Counted from the first letter of the stretch, positions 48,672-58,912 are shown. The stretch: 64,000 nt of DNA from Citrobacter sp. JGM124 (GCF_018257795.1 NZ_JAERJD010000008.1:62001-126000), one strand, 5' to 3'. Translations and numbers: made by a program. The notes: a model not told the origin generated them from the letters alone.

Positions 48672-49202
48672 TTATTTTTTAGCGGCACGCTCGAAAGAAG
48701 CGATAATTTCAGCTTTAGCAGCTTCAGCATTATCCCAGCCATCAACTTTAACCCATTTGCCTTTTTCGAGATCTTTATAATGCTCGAAGAAGTGAGTGAT
48801 CTGTGCTTTCAGCAACTCAGGTAGATCGTTCACATCATTGATGTGATCGTACTCTTTGCTCAGTTTGCTATGAGGGACTGCAACCAGTTTAGCATCTTCA
48901 CCTGACTCATCAGTCATTTTCAGAACACCAACTGGACGGCAGCGGATAACACTACCTGGCTCTAATGGGTATGGAGTTGGAACCAGGACATCTACCGGAT
49001 CACCATCCAGAGACAGGGTATGGTTGATATAACCATAGTTGCAAGGATAGAACATGGCACTGGACATAAAACGGTCAACAAACAGCGCGCCACTGTCTTT
49101 GTCTACTTCGTATTTGATCGGATCAGCATTGGCAGGGATTTCAATAACAACATAGATATCTTCCGGCAGGTCTTTGCCAGCAGGAACATTGAGTAAGCTC
49201 AT
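48672..49202 (-). CDS. ppa: Inorganic pyrophosphatase
   Basis: A 176-residue family I pyrophosphatase, the E. coli length. The metal-binding Asp cluster lies in [16 protein letters not shown], and the start reads [21 protein letters not shown]. The cytosolic enzyme pulls biosynthetic reactions by splitting pyrophosphate. It is convergent with ytfP. Confidence 0.98.
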   Translation of the reverse strand: MSLLNVPAGKDLPEDIYVVIEIPANADPIKYEVDKDSGALFVDRFMSSAMFYPCNYGYINHTLSLDGDPVDVLVPTPYPLEPGSVIRCRPVGVLKMTDESGEDAKLVAVPHSKLSKEYDHINDVNDLPELLKAQITHFFEHYKDLEKGKWVKVDGWDNAEAAKAEIIASFERAAKK

Positions 49203-49397
49203 GTTTGTTTCCTTTAATCAGCTCTATTTCACGTGTCGGCTATTATAGCCAACTGGACTTAAATGTCTTTTGCTCTTTTATCTGCTGTTTTATGAAAAAG
49301 GGAGCACCGCAGCGATTATCTTTCTGACTTAGATATATTTAATTAATATTAACCTTTTTTTAACAAAAGGTTAGCGGTGTAAAGAAAGCAAGTTGTC

Positions 49398-49424
49398 TAA
49401 ATATTATTCTTTGGGTGCCGATAA
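49398..49424 (+). promoter_or_regulatory. Sigma-28 (FliA) flagellar promoter
   Basis: TAAA (49398-49401), exactly 15 bases, then GCCGATAA (49417-49424) match the FliA consensus TAAA-N15-GCCGATAA. It lies 45 bases before the chemoreceptor start. Confidence 0.92.
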
Positions 49425-49469
49425 TCATTCAACGTCTTATATTAGCTATTGTGAGCTCAGGATCTCAGC

Positions 49470-51029
49470 ATGTTGAAGAATTTGTCTATTCGCACCGGGT
49501 TGCTTTCGCTGTTAGCTGTGATGGCCCTGCTGCTGTTGGTTGTTAGCTGCTTAGGTATTTATGCCTTGCAACATAGTTCCGCTTCCCTCGAGCGAATGAA
49601 TCAGTTGCAAAATGGACAGATGGCAAGACTTAACGAAGGGTATATTTCTTTACTCCGTGCACGTAATGAGGCCGGGCAAGCGGTACGTCAGATGGAAATC
49701 GGCTTACTGGATGATGCAAAAAATTCAGTAAAAAATATCGATCTTGGCATTATGCATGCGCGTCAGGAAATGACTGAGTCTATCCAGGACGAATCAGAAA
49801 AAGGAAATGAAACAGGCCAGCAGCTGCTCACCAGTTTGGTTCAGGATTATCATACTTATATGGCAGAGGGTATTGAACCTATGCTCAGTGCCCTGGAAAA
49901 ACGGGATGTTGATGGCTATTACGATGTACTGGAAAACCATCTGACGCCACGGGGTAAAAAGTTTGATGATGCGGTACAAACTTTCCTGCGTTGGGGAGAA
50001 GAACGTGGTAGCCATGAAGTCGCAGCGATCCAGTGGCAGAAGAATATTGTTCTGGGGCTCATTATTTTTGCCGCTGCCATTGCGGTTCTGGTGATTTTTC
50101 TTGGCTGGCTGGCACTGGGGCATTTGCTGCTTAAACCACTCAATAATGCGATCAGTCAGCTCGAGTTTGTGGCACATGGCGATTTGACGCAATGCTTACC
50201 AGCGGCCGGAAATAATGAATTTGGTCGTCTTACGGGAGCCATTACTCGGATGCGTGATTCGCTGGTGGATTCTATTCGTCGGGTTCGTGATGCTACCGCA
50301 CAGATTGATATTGGGAGTCATGAACTGGCATTAGGTAATCAAAATTTATCAAGTCGTACGGAGTCGACAGCCTCATCTCTTGAGCAGACTGCCGCCAGCA
50401 TGGAACAAATCACAGCCACAGTACGACAAAATGCGAGTAATGCGGAACAGGCGCATAGCATGGCCAATGTCGTATCAGATACTGCCGATAAAGGCAGCGA
50501 AATGGTATGTTATGTTATTGAAAAAATGCGTGATATCTCTGCCAGTTCCGAGAGCATTGCTGATATTTTAGGGGTTATTGACAGTATCGCCTTCCAGACT
50601 AACATTCTGGCACTGAATGCTTCGATTGAAGCGGCAAGGGCCGGGGAGCAAGGTCGGGGATTTGCCGTGGTTGCCAGTGAAGTTCGTACGCTGGCGAGTC
50701 GCAGTGCCGATGCAGCGAAAGAAATTCGTACCTTGATCACTCGCTCCCAAACTCATGTGGATGAAGGGCATCAGCTTGCCAATAAAGCAGGCGAAACGAT
50801 GGATAACATCGCTGAAGAGATCATGCGTATGACTAAGCTGGTACGGGAAATCTCCCTGGCCTCTCATGAACAAAGTAGTGGTATTGAACAGGTCAGTATT
50901 GCGGTAAGCCAAATGGATGAAGCGGCACAGCAAAACGCCGCCATGGTTGAAGAGTCAGCGGCAGCAACCCGCTCTTTGGAAGAACAATCACAGCAACTGG
51001 TAACGGCGATAGCCTCGTTTCGCTGTTAA
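49470..51029 (+). CDS. Methyl-accepting chemotaxis protein
   Basis: A 519-residue transmembrane chemoreceptor. A transmembrane helix (about 9-31), a periplasmic four-helix Tar/Tsr-type domain (about 32-190), a second helix (about 191-215), a HAMP region and the long signalling coiled coil follow. The kinase-control hairpin tip reads [32 protein letters not shown]. Methylation helices flank it. The protein ends at ATASFRC-like residues (TAIASFRC) and lacks the C-terminal NWETF-type CheR/CheB tether. The ligand is unknown. It is transcribed from its own sigma-28 promoter and is not part of a che operon here. Confidence 0.95.
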   Translation: MLKNLSIRTGLLSLLAVMALLLLVVSCLGIYALQHSSASLERMNQLQNGQMARLNEGYISLLRARNEAGQAVRQMEIGLLDDAKNSVKNIDLGIMHARQEMTESIQDESEKGNETGQQLLTSLVQDYHTYMAEGIEPMLSALEKRDVDGYYDVLENHLTPRGKKFDDAVQTFLRWGEERGSHEVAAIQWQKNIVLGLIIFAAAIAVLVIFLGWLALGHLLLKPLNNAISQLEFVAHGDLTQCLPAAGNNEFGRLTGAITRMRDSLVDSIRRVRDATAQIDIGSHELALGNQNLSSRTESTASSLEQTAASMEQITATVRQNASNAEQAHSMANVVSDTADKGSEMVCYVIEKMRDISASSESIADILGVIDSIAFQTNILALNASIEAARAGEQGRGFAVVASEVRTLASRSADAAKEIRTLITRSQTHVDEGHQLANKAGETMDNIAEEIMRMTKLVREISLASHEQSSGIEQVSIAVSQMDEAAQQNAAMVEESAAATRSLEEQSQQLVTAIASFRC

Positions 51030-51080
51030 AGGCGATAAAGAAGGAAAAGAAACATTCTTCCTTCTTGATTGGCAAGCTGA

Positions 51081-51110
51081 GGGTGGCTATTCAGGGCCAC
51101 CCTTTTTTAA
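51081..51110 (+). terminator. Terminator of the chemoreceptor gene
   Basis: GGGTGGC / GCCACCC with an 8-base loop is followed by six T. A weaker stem (51038-51046 with 51058-51066) lies just upstream. Confidence 0.85.
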
Positions 51111-51113
51111 GCA

Positions 51114-52112
51114 TTATGCGTCTGGATAGGTACGAATAAAGCGTTCAACATCCTCGACCATTTGCTGCGTACCAACAAAAAATGAGCGGCGTTGATGAAG
51201 TTCAGTCGGAATGATATCCAGAATACGCTCTTTACCATCGCTGGCCTTGCCACCGGCTTGCTCTGCCAGAAATGCCATTGGATTGCCTTCATATAGCAAG
51301 CGCAGCTTACCCTGTGGGTGACTGGCAGTACTTGGATAAAGATAGATCCCGCCTTTCAGCAGATTACGGTGGAAGTCAGCGACCAGGGAGCCAATATACC
51401 GGGAAGTATAAGGGCGCAGAGTTGCTGCATCTTCTTCCTGGCAATATTTGATGTACTTTTTCACGCCTACCGGAAACTTAATATAGTTACCTTCATTGAT
51501 AGAATACGTATTCCCTTGGGCAGGGAAACGCATGCGCTCCTGACACAAACAGAAAACGCCCAGGGAAGGATCATAAGTAAAGGCATGCACCCCACAGCCG
51601 GTGGTGTACACCAGCATGGTTGAGGAACCATATACCACATAACCTGCAGCAACCTGTTTGTTACCAGGCTGTAGGAAGTCATCTTTGGTTACTGGTGCCC
51701 CGACAGGGGAAATACGGCGATAGATGGAGAAGATAGTCCCGACGGAAACGTTTACATCGATGTTAGAAGAACCGTCCAGTGGGTCCATTAACACCACATA
51801 TTTTGCGTTTTCACAGCCGTCAAAGGCAACAAAATCATCTTCTTCTTCGGAAGCAATGCCGGCGACGATTCCGCGCGCTTTCAGTGCGGCCTTAAGTTTT
51901 TCATTAGCAAACAAGTCCAGTTTTTGTTGCTCTTCACCCTGAATGTTTTCAGCTCCACTGGCACCCAAAATATCAACCAGACCGGCTTTGTTAATATCCC
52001 GGTGGATTATTTTGGCACCCAGTTTTATTGCCGACAGTAAAGCAGTAAGTTCACCGGTAGCATGTGGAAACTCATTCTGCTTTTCGACAATAAATTCACC
52101 TAACGTTTTCAT
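51114..52112 (-). CDS. fbp: Fructose-1,6-bisphosphatase class I
   Basis: A 332-residue enzyme of gluconeogenesis, the same length as E. coli Fbp. The metal site is in [19 protein letters not shown] and the substrate-binding part in [21 protein letters not shown]. The AMP- and citrate-sensing N-terminal region is present. It is divergent from mpl. Confidence 0.98.
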   Translation of the reverse strand: MKTLGEFIVEKQNEFPHATGELTALLSAIKLGAKIIHRDINKAGLVDILGASGAENIQGEEQQKLDLFANEKLKAALKARGIVAGIASEEEDDFVAFDGCENAKYVVLMDPLDGSSNIDVNVSVGTIFSIYRRISPVGAPVTKDDFLQPGNKQVAAGYVVYGSSTMLVYTTGCGVHAFTYDPSLGVFCLCQERMRFPAQGNTYSINEGNYIKFPVGVKKYIKYCQEEDAATLRPYTSRYIGSLVADFHRNLLKGGIYLYPSTASHPQGKLRLLYEGNPMAFLAEQAGGKASDGKERILDIIPTELHQRRSFFVGTQQMVEDVERFIRTYPDA

Positions 52113-52286
52113 GTCTTTTTTCCTGGATAGGGATGTTGGTTAATTCATATAAAACAATCTTAACAAAATTTAAAAACATTATGCTTGGGTTAATCGCGTC
52201 AGCAAAACAACTAATCTCCAGAAATGCGTTTCTTACCACCCAACCATGCGGTTAGAATATACACCAAATTGAGAAAAGGTTTTTTT

Positions 52287-53675
52287 ATGCACATTCATAT
52301 CTTAGGGATTTGTGGCACGTTTATGGGGGGACTGGCGTTACTGGCCCGTTCACTCGGTCATGAGGTGACGGGTTCTGATGCTAATGTTTACCCGCCGATG
52401 AGCACCTTGCTTGAAAAACAAGGGATCACTCTGGTAGAGGGTTACGATGCAGCTCAACTCGCTCCTAAACCTGATTTAGTCATAATCGGTAATGTGATGA
52501 CGCGCGGTAATCCCTGTGTTGAAGCCGTGTTAGAACAAAACATTCCCTTTATGTCTGGCCCCCAGTGGTTGCACGATTTCGTCCTGCGTGACCGTTGGGT
52601 GCTTGCCGTTGCAGGGACGCATGGTAAAACAACGACGGCAGGGATGGTTGCCTGGATACTTGAGGCTTGTGGTTATCAGCCTGGTTTCATTATTGGTGGT
52701 GTTCCTGGCAATTTTTCCGTTTCGGCACGTTTAGGTGAGAGTGATTTTTTTGTTATCGAAGCGGATGAGTATGACTGCGCATTTTTCGATAAGCGCTCAA
52801 AATTTGTTCACTACTGCCCACGCACACTGATCCTCAATAATCTTGAGTTTGACCATGCTGATATCTTTGATGATCTAAAAGCAGTACAAAAACAGTTCCA
52901 CCATTTGGTCCGTATTGTTCCTGGCTCAGGCCGCATTATTTGGCCTGAAAGTGACAATAACCTTAAGCAGACATTGGCGATGGGCTGCTGGAGTGAGCAA
53001 GAGCTGGTAGGGGAAGAGCAAGGCCACTGGCGAGCTGAAAAACTGACTACTGATGCATCCTCATGGCGTGTCTTCCTTGATGGGGAAGCGGTGGGGGAAG
53101 TTAACTGGCAATTGGTTGGTGAGCACAACATGCATAATGGCCTGATGGCTATTGCTGCAGCGCGCCATGTGGGGATCACTCCTTCGGCAGCTGCAACGGT
53201 ACTCGGCCAGTTTATTAATGCCCGGCGTCGCCTGGAATTACGTGGTGAAGCATATCAGGTTGCCGTATATGATGATTTTGCCCACCATCCAACAGCTATT
53301 TTAGCCACACTTGCCGCTTTACGTAGCAAAGTGGGTGGGACTGCTCGTATTCTGGCGGTGCTGGAACCTCGTTCTAACACCATGAAAATGGGTGTCAGTA
53401 AAGATGATTTGGGACCATCACTGGGTAGGGCTGACGAAGTTTTTATTCTGCAACCCCAGAATATTCCGTGGCAGGTAGTTGATATTGTTGATGCCTGCGT
53501 ACAGCCCGCTCACTGGAGCGCTGATATTGATACCCTGGTCGACATGATTGTAAAAACGGCCCAGCCGGGTGATACCATCCTGGTCATGAGTAATGGTGGG
53601 TTTGGCGGTATTCATCAAAAATTGCTGGATGCTCTGGCACATAAAGAAGAACAGCAAAAACGGGATAACGCGTGA
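52287..53675 (+). CDS. mpl: UDP-N-acetylmuramate:tripeptide ligase (murein recycling)
   Basis: Mpl joins recycled L-Ala-gamma-D-Glu-meso-Dap to UDP-MurNAc in the cytosol. The 462 residues include MHIHILGICGTFMGGLALLA, the ATP loop AGTHGKTTTAG (about residue 110), the metal/substrate motif EADEYDCAFFDKRSKF and the late VYDDFAHHPTAI. The start at 52287 is set by homology with E. coli; the frame extends upstream to 52224 without conservation. In E. coli yjgA follows; here yqjF does. Confidence 0.96.
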   Translation: MHIHILGICGTFMGGLALLARSLGHEVTGSDANVYPPMSTLLEKQGITLVEGYDAAQLAPKPDLVIIGNVMTRGNPCVEAVLEQNIPFMSGPQWLHDFVLRDRWVLAVAGTHGKTTTAGMVAWILEACGYQPGFIIGGVPGNFSVSARLGESDFFVIEADEYDCAFFDKRSKFVHYCPRTLILNNLEFDHADIFDDLKAVQKQFHHLVRIVPGSGRIIWPESDNNLKQTLAMGCWSEQELVGEEQGHWRAEKLTTDASSWRVFLDGEAVGEVNWQLVGEHNMHNGLMAIAAARHVGITPSAAATVLGQFINARRRLELRGEAYQVAVYDDFAHHPTAILATLAALRSKVGGTARILAVLEPRSNTMKMGVSKDDLGPSLGRADEVFILQPQNIPWQVVDIVDACVQPAHWSADIDTLVDMIVKTAQPGDTILVMSNGGFGGIHQKLLDALAHKEEQQKRDNA

Positions 53676-53718
53676 GTCGCTGAGTGATGTAGCCTGTTAT
53701 CAGCGGTATCAATACAAA

Positions 53719-53748
53719 CAAAAAAGGAGCAATTATGCTCCTTTTTTG
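53719..53748. terminator. Bidirectional terminator between mpl and yqjF
   Basis: A 13-bp stem CAAAAAAGGAGCA / TGCTCCTTTTTTG with loop ATTA. The T6 and A6 tracts within the stem give a T-run in both directions. Confidence 0.85.
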
Positions 53749-53802
53749 TTGTTACCAGGTTAAGCGAGAGATTACCCGGTAATCAGCGATATGAAGGCAA
53801 AC

Positions 53803-54195
53803 TTACCAGTTTTTCTTCAACAGACGGTCGATGCTGATAGCACCTGGCCCCATCAGCGCCAGCAGTAAGTATCCACCCGCGATTGTCATGTTTTTCATAA
53901 ACATAATTGAGTTCACACCCTCAGCAAAATTGCTGTGGAACAGGAATGCGGTCAGTAAAGTGAACACAGCGGTAATGATTGCTGTCGTACGGGTCAGAAA
54001 ACCGAACAGAATAGCCAGGCCGCCACCAAATTCAAGCAGAATAACCAGCGGTAACATTGCCCCAGGAACCCCCATGGCGTCCATGTATTGCTGAGTGCCT
54101 GCGTAACCAGTAATTTTTCCCCAGCCTGCGGTAATGAACAGAATTGGCATTAAAATACGGGCAACAAGTACGCCAACATTCTCTAATTTTTTCAT
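53803..54195 (-). CDS. yqjF: DoxX-family membrane protein YqjF
   Basis: A 130-residue inner-membrane protein with four helices, nearly identical to E. coli YqjF (MKKLENVGVLVARILMPILF, then FGGGLAILFGFLTRTTA and FHSNFAEGVNSIMF). The start at 54195 is supported by GGAGAG and homology; the frame upstream to 54336 is not conserved. The function of DoxX-like YqjF is not settled. Confidence 0.94.
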   Translation of the reverse strand: MKKLENVGVLVARILMPILFITAGWGKITGYAGTQQYMDAMGVPGAMLPLVILLEFGGGLAILFGFLTRTTAIITAVFTLLTAFLFHSNFAEGVNSIMFMKNMTIAGGYLLLALMGPGAISIDRLLKKNW

Positions 54196-54371
54196 TTTGC
54201 TCTCCAACGATATTTTTTCTGGTTTAATACGGCGAGGCTTAATCTGTCTTGGATTCAGCACATAATTGGCGGTTGCCGTCGATGGAGTGGAGAATAAAGC
54301 GGATGATGAATAATTGTTAGCAAGGAAAATTGTCAAACTTGTTCAAATATATTGCGTTAAGTACCAAGGGA

Positions 54372-54402
54372 TAAAAAAATGCCGCTTCATCAGCGGCATT
54401 TT
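54372..54402 (-). terminator. Terminator of the yqjC-yqjK operon
   Basis: On the minus strand AAAATGCCGCT / AGCGGCATTTT with a 5-base loop runs into seven T. It abuts the yqjK stop, separating yqjK from yqjF. Confidence 0.88.
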
Positions 54403-54698
54403 CAGCGGTTAAAGAACAGTTTATTCAGACTGGTGCGCATCACTCGCCATGTGCTCCAGAGGCTTAGTCCTCGTTTTGCAAGAGGGACTATTCTACCCGG
54501 GCGACGAATATTCCATATCGCCAGCATACCTCCCGCTACGACAAAATAACGGCGCAGGCTAACCAGTACACCCCATCCACGATCGTAGGGTGCGGTAACC
54601 TCTAACCAGTCCTGTTTTGCCATAGAAAGATCAATTCGCTGTTGTTGCACCTGTATGAGCAATGCTGCTTTACGCTGGTCACGTTCCGTATCGCTCAT
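54402..54698 (-). CDS. yqjK: YqjK-like protein
   Basis: A 98-residue protein of the YqjK family. A charged N-terminal half (RDQRKAALLIQVQQQRIDL) precedes one hydrophobic stretch (about 48-62) and a basic tail. Its ATG overlaps the yqjE stop by four bases, so it is the last gene of yqjC-D-E-K. Function unknown. Confidence 0.88.
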   Translation of the reverse strand: MSDTERDQRKAALLIQVQQQRIDLSMAKQDWLEVTAPYDRGWGVLVSLRRYFVVAGGMLAIWNIRRPGRIVPLAKRGLSLWSTWRVMRTSLNKLFFNR

Positions 54699-55093
54699 GA
54701 TTTATCCTCTTCCAGAAAAGTTCTGTCATTGGCTAATTCATTACGGGTGTGGTGAAGCAAGGTAGACTGGCGAGATTTTTTGAGTGTCCATAATCCACAT
54801 ATGAGTGCACAAATCAGTAGCGCAAGCGTGGTACCAATCATGACATGCAGCCGATACTGAGCATCAACAACCCAGATCACTAACACCATCAGACTCATTA
54901 ACCCAAAAGCTAAAAACAACATTGTCAAACCCAGCATCAATAGCAGCTGGATAAGGTTAGCCTTCTCTTCTTCAAGCTCGACTACCGCCAGGCGAAGGCG
55001 GGTCTCAACCATCCCGACAATAATGGTGATCAGTCGTTGGCCTGTGCCGAGCAAACTTTTGCCCGGCCCAGGATTTGAACGAGAACTATCCAT
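54695..55093 (-). CDS. yqjE: YqjE, phage-holin-like inner-membrane protein
   Basis: A 132-residue protein matching E. coli YqjE. The N-terminal GPGKSLLGTGQRLITI and amphipathic VETRLRLAVVELEEEKANL are followed by two transmembrane helices (LLLMLGLTMLFLAFG; TTLALLICALICG). The ATG at 55093 lies one base after the yqjD stop. PF07332-type; E. coli YqjE associates with YqjD. Function unclear. Confidence 0.92.
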   Translation of the reverse strand: MDSSRSNPGPGKSLLGTGQRLITIIVGMVETRLRLAVVELEEEKANLIQLLLMLGLTMLFLAFGLMSLMVLVIWVVDAQYRLHVMIGTTLALLICALICGLWTLKKSRQSTLLHHTRNELANDRTFLEEDKS

Positions 55094-55094
55094 A

Positions 55095-55400
55095 TCAGCG
55101 GCGGGCGAGCAGGATACCCAGCACCACACCAACGGCGGCACCGATACCTACGCCAGTCCATGGGTTTTCACGTACATAGTTATCTGCTTTAGCCGCGGCT
55201 TCACGGGTTTGATGACTGATTGCATCACCCGCATTACTGAGACGAGCACGGCTTTCACGGAGTGCCTGCTCTGCTCTGTTACGTAGTTTGTCCAGCTCGC
55301 CCTTGGATTTTTCGGTTGAGGTATCCAGGACGTCTTCAAGAGTATCCGCAAGGGATTTAAGCTCAGCGCGCAAATGTTCTGATGTATAATCTTTAGACAT
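55095..55400 (-). CDS. yqjD: YqjD, ribosome-associated inner-membrane protein
   Basis: A 101-residue DUF883 (ElaB/YqjD) protein. A long amphipathic helix rich in Glu and Arg precedes a single C-terminal transmembrane anchor (NPWTGVGIGAAVGVVLGILL). In E. coli the tail anchors the protein while the N-terminal part binds 70S ribosomes in stationary phase. ATG preceded by GGAGAG. Confidence 0.95.
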   Translation of the reverse strand: MSKDYTSEHLRAELKSLADTLEDVLDTSTEKSKGELDKLRNRAEQALRESRARLSNAGDAISHQTREAAAKADNYVRENPWTGVGIGAAVGVVLGILLARR

Positions 55401-55453
55401 AATTCTCTCCAGTATAGTTGAGGATGACTTTTAAGATTCAATGGCCTTTACGG

Positions 55454-55822
55454 TTAATATTTCCGTTCTTCCAGTGATTTCAGTTCAGACTCTGCTTTTG
55501 CAAGTTTCTTCTCGCGTTTCGCGATTTTATCAGCATCACCTTTCAGGCGGGTTTTGTCGAGGTCACGTTGACGTTCGGCAATTTCTGCTTTCTGTTTGGT
55601 GATTTTTTCCTGATGCTCAGCAATAAGCTGACTGTCAGTGCAATGGGCCTTCACCTCACTCAGCGCTTTTTTTAAACCTTCAACCCGGTGTGAGTTGTTG
55701 TGCTGTTCTGCGTAGTTGATTTCACTTTGGATGCTTTGCTCTTTTTCGCCACAGAGGGAACTGGCTTGTGCTGTGGGTACTAAGATAAAAAGTGCTAAAG
55801 CGAGTGTAGTAATGTGTTTCAT
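55454..55822 (-). CDS. yqjC: YqjC, periplasmic DUF1090 protein
   Basis: A 122-residue secreted protein with a signal peptide ending near AQAS-SLC. The mature part is highly charged helical coil (SEVKAHCTDSQLIAEHQEKI, KREKKLAKAESELKSLEE) with two conserved cysteines. It is first in the yqjC-D-E-K operon. Function unknown; family DUF1090. Confidence 0.93.
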   Translation of the reverse strand: MKHITTLALALFILVPTAQASSLCGEKEQSIQSEINYAEQHNNSHRVEGLKKALSEVKAHCTDSQLIAEHQEKITKQKAEIAERQRDLDKTRLKGDADKIAKREKKLAKAESELKSLEERKY

Positions 55823-55995
55823 AGAAGTAACCATCCAGTAGTTAACGAGACACAAAGCTTTACTGAGCGAGAACTTATTGGCGTAACGGCATGAAAAAAG
55901 CAGTTAACTTCTAAGTAAAGCTTTTACAGCATAGCCATTAATTGACTAAATCCCAAGCTGTGTTGATAAAATTCAGATTCATTGAAGTTAAACGA

Positions 55996-56370
55996 TCACA
56001 CGTGTTTGCTGACCCGCAATATAGATAGCCACGTCAGGGCATCCTGGTTATTACTATCCCGCTGATCAATAACATACCCTCCAGGCAAGGCACGATTGAG
56101 CACTTCTTTTGCTGCTTCACTCTGTGCGCTGGATGCAAAGGTAATAAGTAAGTTATTGTTCTGTGGTGTAATACTTTTGAATCTAATACCGTTAGCATCC
56201 AGATGATGCCAGACATAAAAGCCATCCGGCAGGCTGTTGCCCTGCCGGGCGACGCGAATCTCTATTGTCGTCTCTTTAGCAGGCATACCTGACCATAAGG
56301 CTATGGATGCAAGCGCTATCACGCCGAAGAATAATGCCGTCCGAAGATGGCATGAAAAGAGTTTCATCAT
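55996..56370 (-). CDS. mzrA: MzrA, EnvZ/OmpR connector
   Basis: A 124-residue bitopic protein: an N-terminal membrane helix (about 11-29) and a periplasmic domain with LPDGFYVWHHLDANGIRFKS and ITPQNNNLLITFASS, matching E. coli MzrA (YqjB). In E. coli MzrA binds EnvZ and links CpxAR to the EnvZ/OmpR system. Two adjacent ATGs (56370 and 56367) could serve. The gene follows yqjA after six bases, forming an operon. Confidence 0.92.
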   Translation of the reverse strand: MMKLFSCHLRTALFFGVIALASIALWSGMPAKETTIEIRVARQGNSLPDGFYVWHHLDANGIRFKSITPQNNNLLITFASSAQSEAAKEVLNRALPGGYVIDQRDSNNQDALTWLSILRVSKHV

Positions 56371-56376
56371 GTACCT

Positions 56377-57039
56377 CTAACTACGTGAGCTGCGTTTTTT
56401 ACGCCAGAGCACTATGAGTGATCCAACCAAACCAATGACAAGCAGGACTACTGGTAACAGCATCAGACATGACATCAGGGCATCTTCATATTTCATAAAG
56501 ATGGGCGTGTTTCCCAGTAGATATCCCAGTGTAGTCAAAATCAGGATCCACAGCAGGCCACTCATCCAATTAAAAAATTGGAAACGTGTGTTACTCAAAC
56601 CTGATAAGCCAGCAATGGTGGGTAGCAATGTACGAACAAAGGCGATAAAACGAGCGATCAGTAGCGCGGACAAACCATGCTTATGAAATAGCTGATGGGC
56701 TCGCTGATGATACCGAGGCGGGAGATGTGACAGCCAATTTTGTACCGTCCGGGAATTGCCCAGCCATCGTCCCTGGATATAACTTAGCCAACAGCCCAGA
56801 CTGGCAGCCACAGTCAATAAAACAACCGTTTCAGTGAAGCCCATCGCCCCTTTTGCAATCAACACTCCGACCAGGATTAACAGACTATCACCTGGTAAAA
56901 ATGCGGCTGGAAGCAGTCCATTTTCCAAAAAAATAATCATAAACAGGACGAAATAAAGCATGCCAATCATTGAGGGGTTGGCAAGCGTTTCAAAATCCTG
57001 GCTCCAGAGAGCGTTAAGCAATTGCGTCAGTAGTTCCAT
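56377..57039 (-). CDS. yqjA: DedA-family membrane protein YqjA
   Basis: A 220-residue inner-membrane protein, the same length as E. coli YqjA. The DedA motif [20 protein letters not shown] and [20 protein letters not shown] carry the conserved acidic and Arg residues. DedA proteins are lipid flippase/transporter-like and YqjA is needed for alkaline-pH and drug tolerance. It heads the yqjA-mzrA operon. Confidence 0.96.
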   Translation of the reverse strand: MELLTQLLNALWSQDFETLANPSMIGMLYFVLFMIIFLENGLLPAAFLPGDSLLILVGVLIAKGAMGFTETVVLLTVAASLGCWLSYIQGRWLGNSRTVQNWLSHLPPRYHQRAHQLFHKHGLSALLIARFIAFVRTLLPTIAGLSGLSNTRFQFFNWMSGLLWILILTTLGYLLGNTPIFMKYEDALMSCLMLLPVVLLVIGLVGSLIVLWRKKRSSRS

Positions 57040-57750
57040 TCAGTGTTCCTGGCACTTCGTTTGGCGGCCGCCGAATACAAACGGATGAGTAGAGTGCAGT
57101 ACTATTTTTTATATTTATTAATGACAACCCACTAGCTGAACCTATTGGTCAAAGCGATAGCTGGCAAGAAACCTCCCAGACAGTCCTTTCAGTGGTGGAA
57201 TTGCGTCTAATTGTAACAAAACTCCATGCAGTACGTCACAGAATTTGCGTTTACTATTAAGTGATTTTGCTTATTCGGGGGAGTGCTGGCGAGGGTATTT
57301 ACACACGCTGACACTACTCCTTGTTTGCTTACCCACTACCTGAAAAATGACTTTTTTTGACCATTCGTCATGCTATTCATATGAACCTGCTGATTCCCAG
57401 GAAATCACGGACAGTTAATTCGATGCATAGCCCCAAATTTATCTGCGAATGTGCGGTATTTAATATAACGTAAGATGGTCGTTTCATAAAACTTAGTCAT
57501 ATGAAAATCAATAAGTTGATTAGACAGTTTTATCGGTATTTGAAAAATATATTAAAGGAGTTAACGAAATTGTCTGGGTTATTATCTTGACGATGATAAA
57601 AGTACTAATATGTTCACGTTTTACGGTTTTGTTTAACAGGTTAACTATTTTATCTACTCATTATAGATTACTGGCCGTTTGATACAGCCAGTAATCTCTA
57701 TTATAGCGAGTTCAGGCACGGCTGCGTGAAGCAGCCATGAGTAAGAATGG
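57040..57750. other. 711-bp gap between yqjA and alx
   Basis: No gene can be supported. It includes the yqjA promoter side, AT-rich sequence, and at 57665-57697 a perfect 11-bp hairpin (AGATTACTGGC / GCCAGTAATCT, 11-base loop) near the end of the alx transcript. AAAGGAG at 57554-57560 is followed nine bases on by a 37-codon frame that would need an ATT start (57569-57682). In E. coli uxa/exu genes and sstT separate these loci. Confidence 0.5.
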
Positions 57751-58719
57751 CTACTTGCTTCCCTCTTTACGAGCCGTCTGGTGGTTAACCCAGGTATTGA
57801 TAATTAATGTCAGAGCCAGAATTCCACCTACGACCCCCAGTGATACCCCAATAGGAATATGGATGAAGTCCATAATCAGCATCTTCACACCAATAAATAC
57901 CAGTATGACGGAGAGGCCATATTTCAGCATTGGGAAGCGTTCCGCAACACCTGCCAGTAAGAAATACATGGCCCTCAGACCCAGAATGGCAAACAGGTTA
58001 GATGTCAGTACGATGAAGGGATCGGTTGTCACCGCAAAAATAGCCGGAATACTGTCGAGTGCAAAGATGACATCACTCAATTCAACCAAAATCAGAACCA
58101 GCAGCAACGGAGTGGCATATAACACCCCGGATTTACGGGTAAAAAAGTGCTCTGATTCGATTTTATCGGTCATTCTGAGGCGACTCTGCAACCAGCGAAC
58201 TAACGGTTTGTCACCAATGGCGGTATCATCTTCTTTTGCAAACGCCATTTTCAGACCGGTGAAGAGTAAAAATGCGCCAAAAATATAGAGTAGCCATTCA
58301 AATTCAGTAATTAGCCAGCTACCGCCAAAAATCATGATGGTGCGCAACACAATGGCACCCAGCACACCATAAACGAGTACTCTGCGTTGCAACGCCGGTG
58401 GCACTGAGAAGTAGCTGAAAAGCATTAACCAGACGAACACGTTATCCACAGCCAGGGCTTTTTCAATCAGATAACCGGTAAGAAAAGCGAGGGCTTGTGT
58501 GTCGGCGACACTACGTCCCTGGTTTTCCTTCAGGTACCACCATAGTGCCAGGTTAAAAAGCAGTGATAACGAGACCCATGTCAGAGACCAGACGGCAGCC
58601 TGTTTCATTGACATGGTGTGTACGCCACGGCGGTTCTGTAAAAACAGATCTATTGCCAGCATGATGGCAACGACGAGAGCGAAACCGCTCCATAGCAATG
58701 GAGTGCCAACACTATTCAT
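57751..58719 (-). CDS. alx: Alx, TerC-family manganese exporter
   Basis: A 322-residue inner-membrane protein with nine helices matching E. coli Alx (321). TerC motifs are [12 protein letters not shown] and [16 protein letters not shown], which hold paired acidic residues in membrane segments. Alx exports Mn2+ and is induced by manganese and high pH through its RNA leader, which is present just upstream. Confidence 0.96.
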   Translation of the reverse strand: MNSVGTPLLWSGFALVVAIMLAIDLFLQNRRGVHTMSMKQAAVWSLTWVSLSLLFNLALWWYLKENQGRSVADTQALAFLTGYLIEKALAVDNVFVWLMLFSYFSVPPALQRRVLVYGVLGAIVLRTIMIFGGSWLITEFEWLLYIFGAFLLFTGLKMAFAKEDDTAIGDKPLVRWLQSRLRMTDKIESEHFFTRKSGVLYATPLLLVLILVELSDVIFALDSIPAIFAVTTDPFIVLTSNLFAILGLRAMYFLLAGVAERFPMLKYGLSVILVFIGVKMLIMDFIHIPIGVSLGVVGGILALTLIINTWVNHQTARKEGSK

Positions 58720-58737
58720 AACTTACTTATTCCTTAA

Positions 58738-58912
58738 AACAAAAAACGGCCATCGTCAGAAGACGCCAGCCGCTTTCATTTGCAACAGGGAATACCGCCT
58801 TCCGGCAAGGTCTCACTTACAACGCTCAACACGTTGCCCGGCAACCGGATGCTTATACGCATCGTAATGACGATTAACCGGCAATGAAGTTACTCCCCTT
58901 TGCGAGAGACAA
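58738..58912 (-). promoter_or_regulatory. yybP-ykoY manganese riboswitch of alx
   Basis: Read on the minus strand, the leader contains AAAGGGGAGTAAC (about 58890-58903) and, some 90 bases later, GTGAGACCTTGCCGGAAGGC. These are the two conserved loops of the yybP-ykoY aptamer that clasp Mn2+. An expression platform follows: a hairpin at 58747-58772 (CGGCTGGCGTC with GACGATGGCCG, some mismatches) running into six T, 20 bases before alx. In E. coli the same RNA (PRE) also responds to alkaline pH. Confidence 0.88.

Noticed and set aside
57737-58288. 183-codon plus-strand frame opposite alx
   Set aside because: It lies entirely antisense to the alx gene and has no protein-family features; typical shadow frame.
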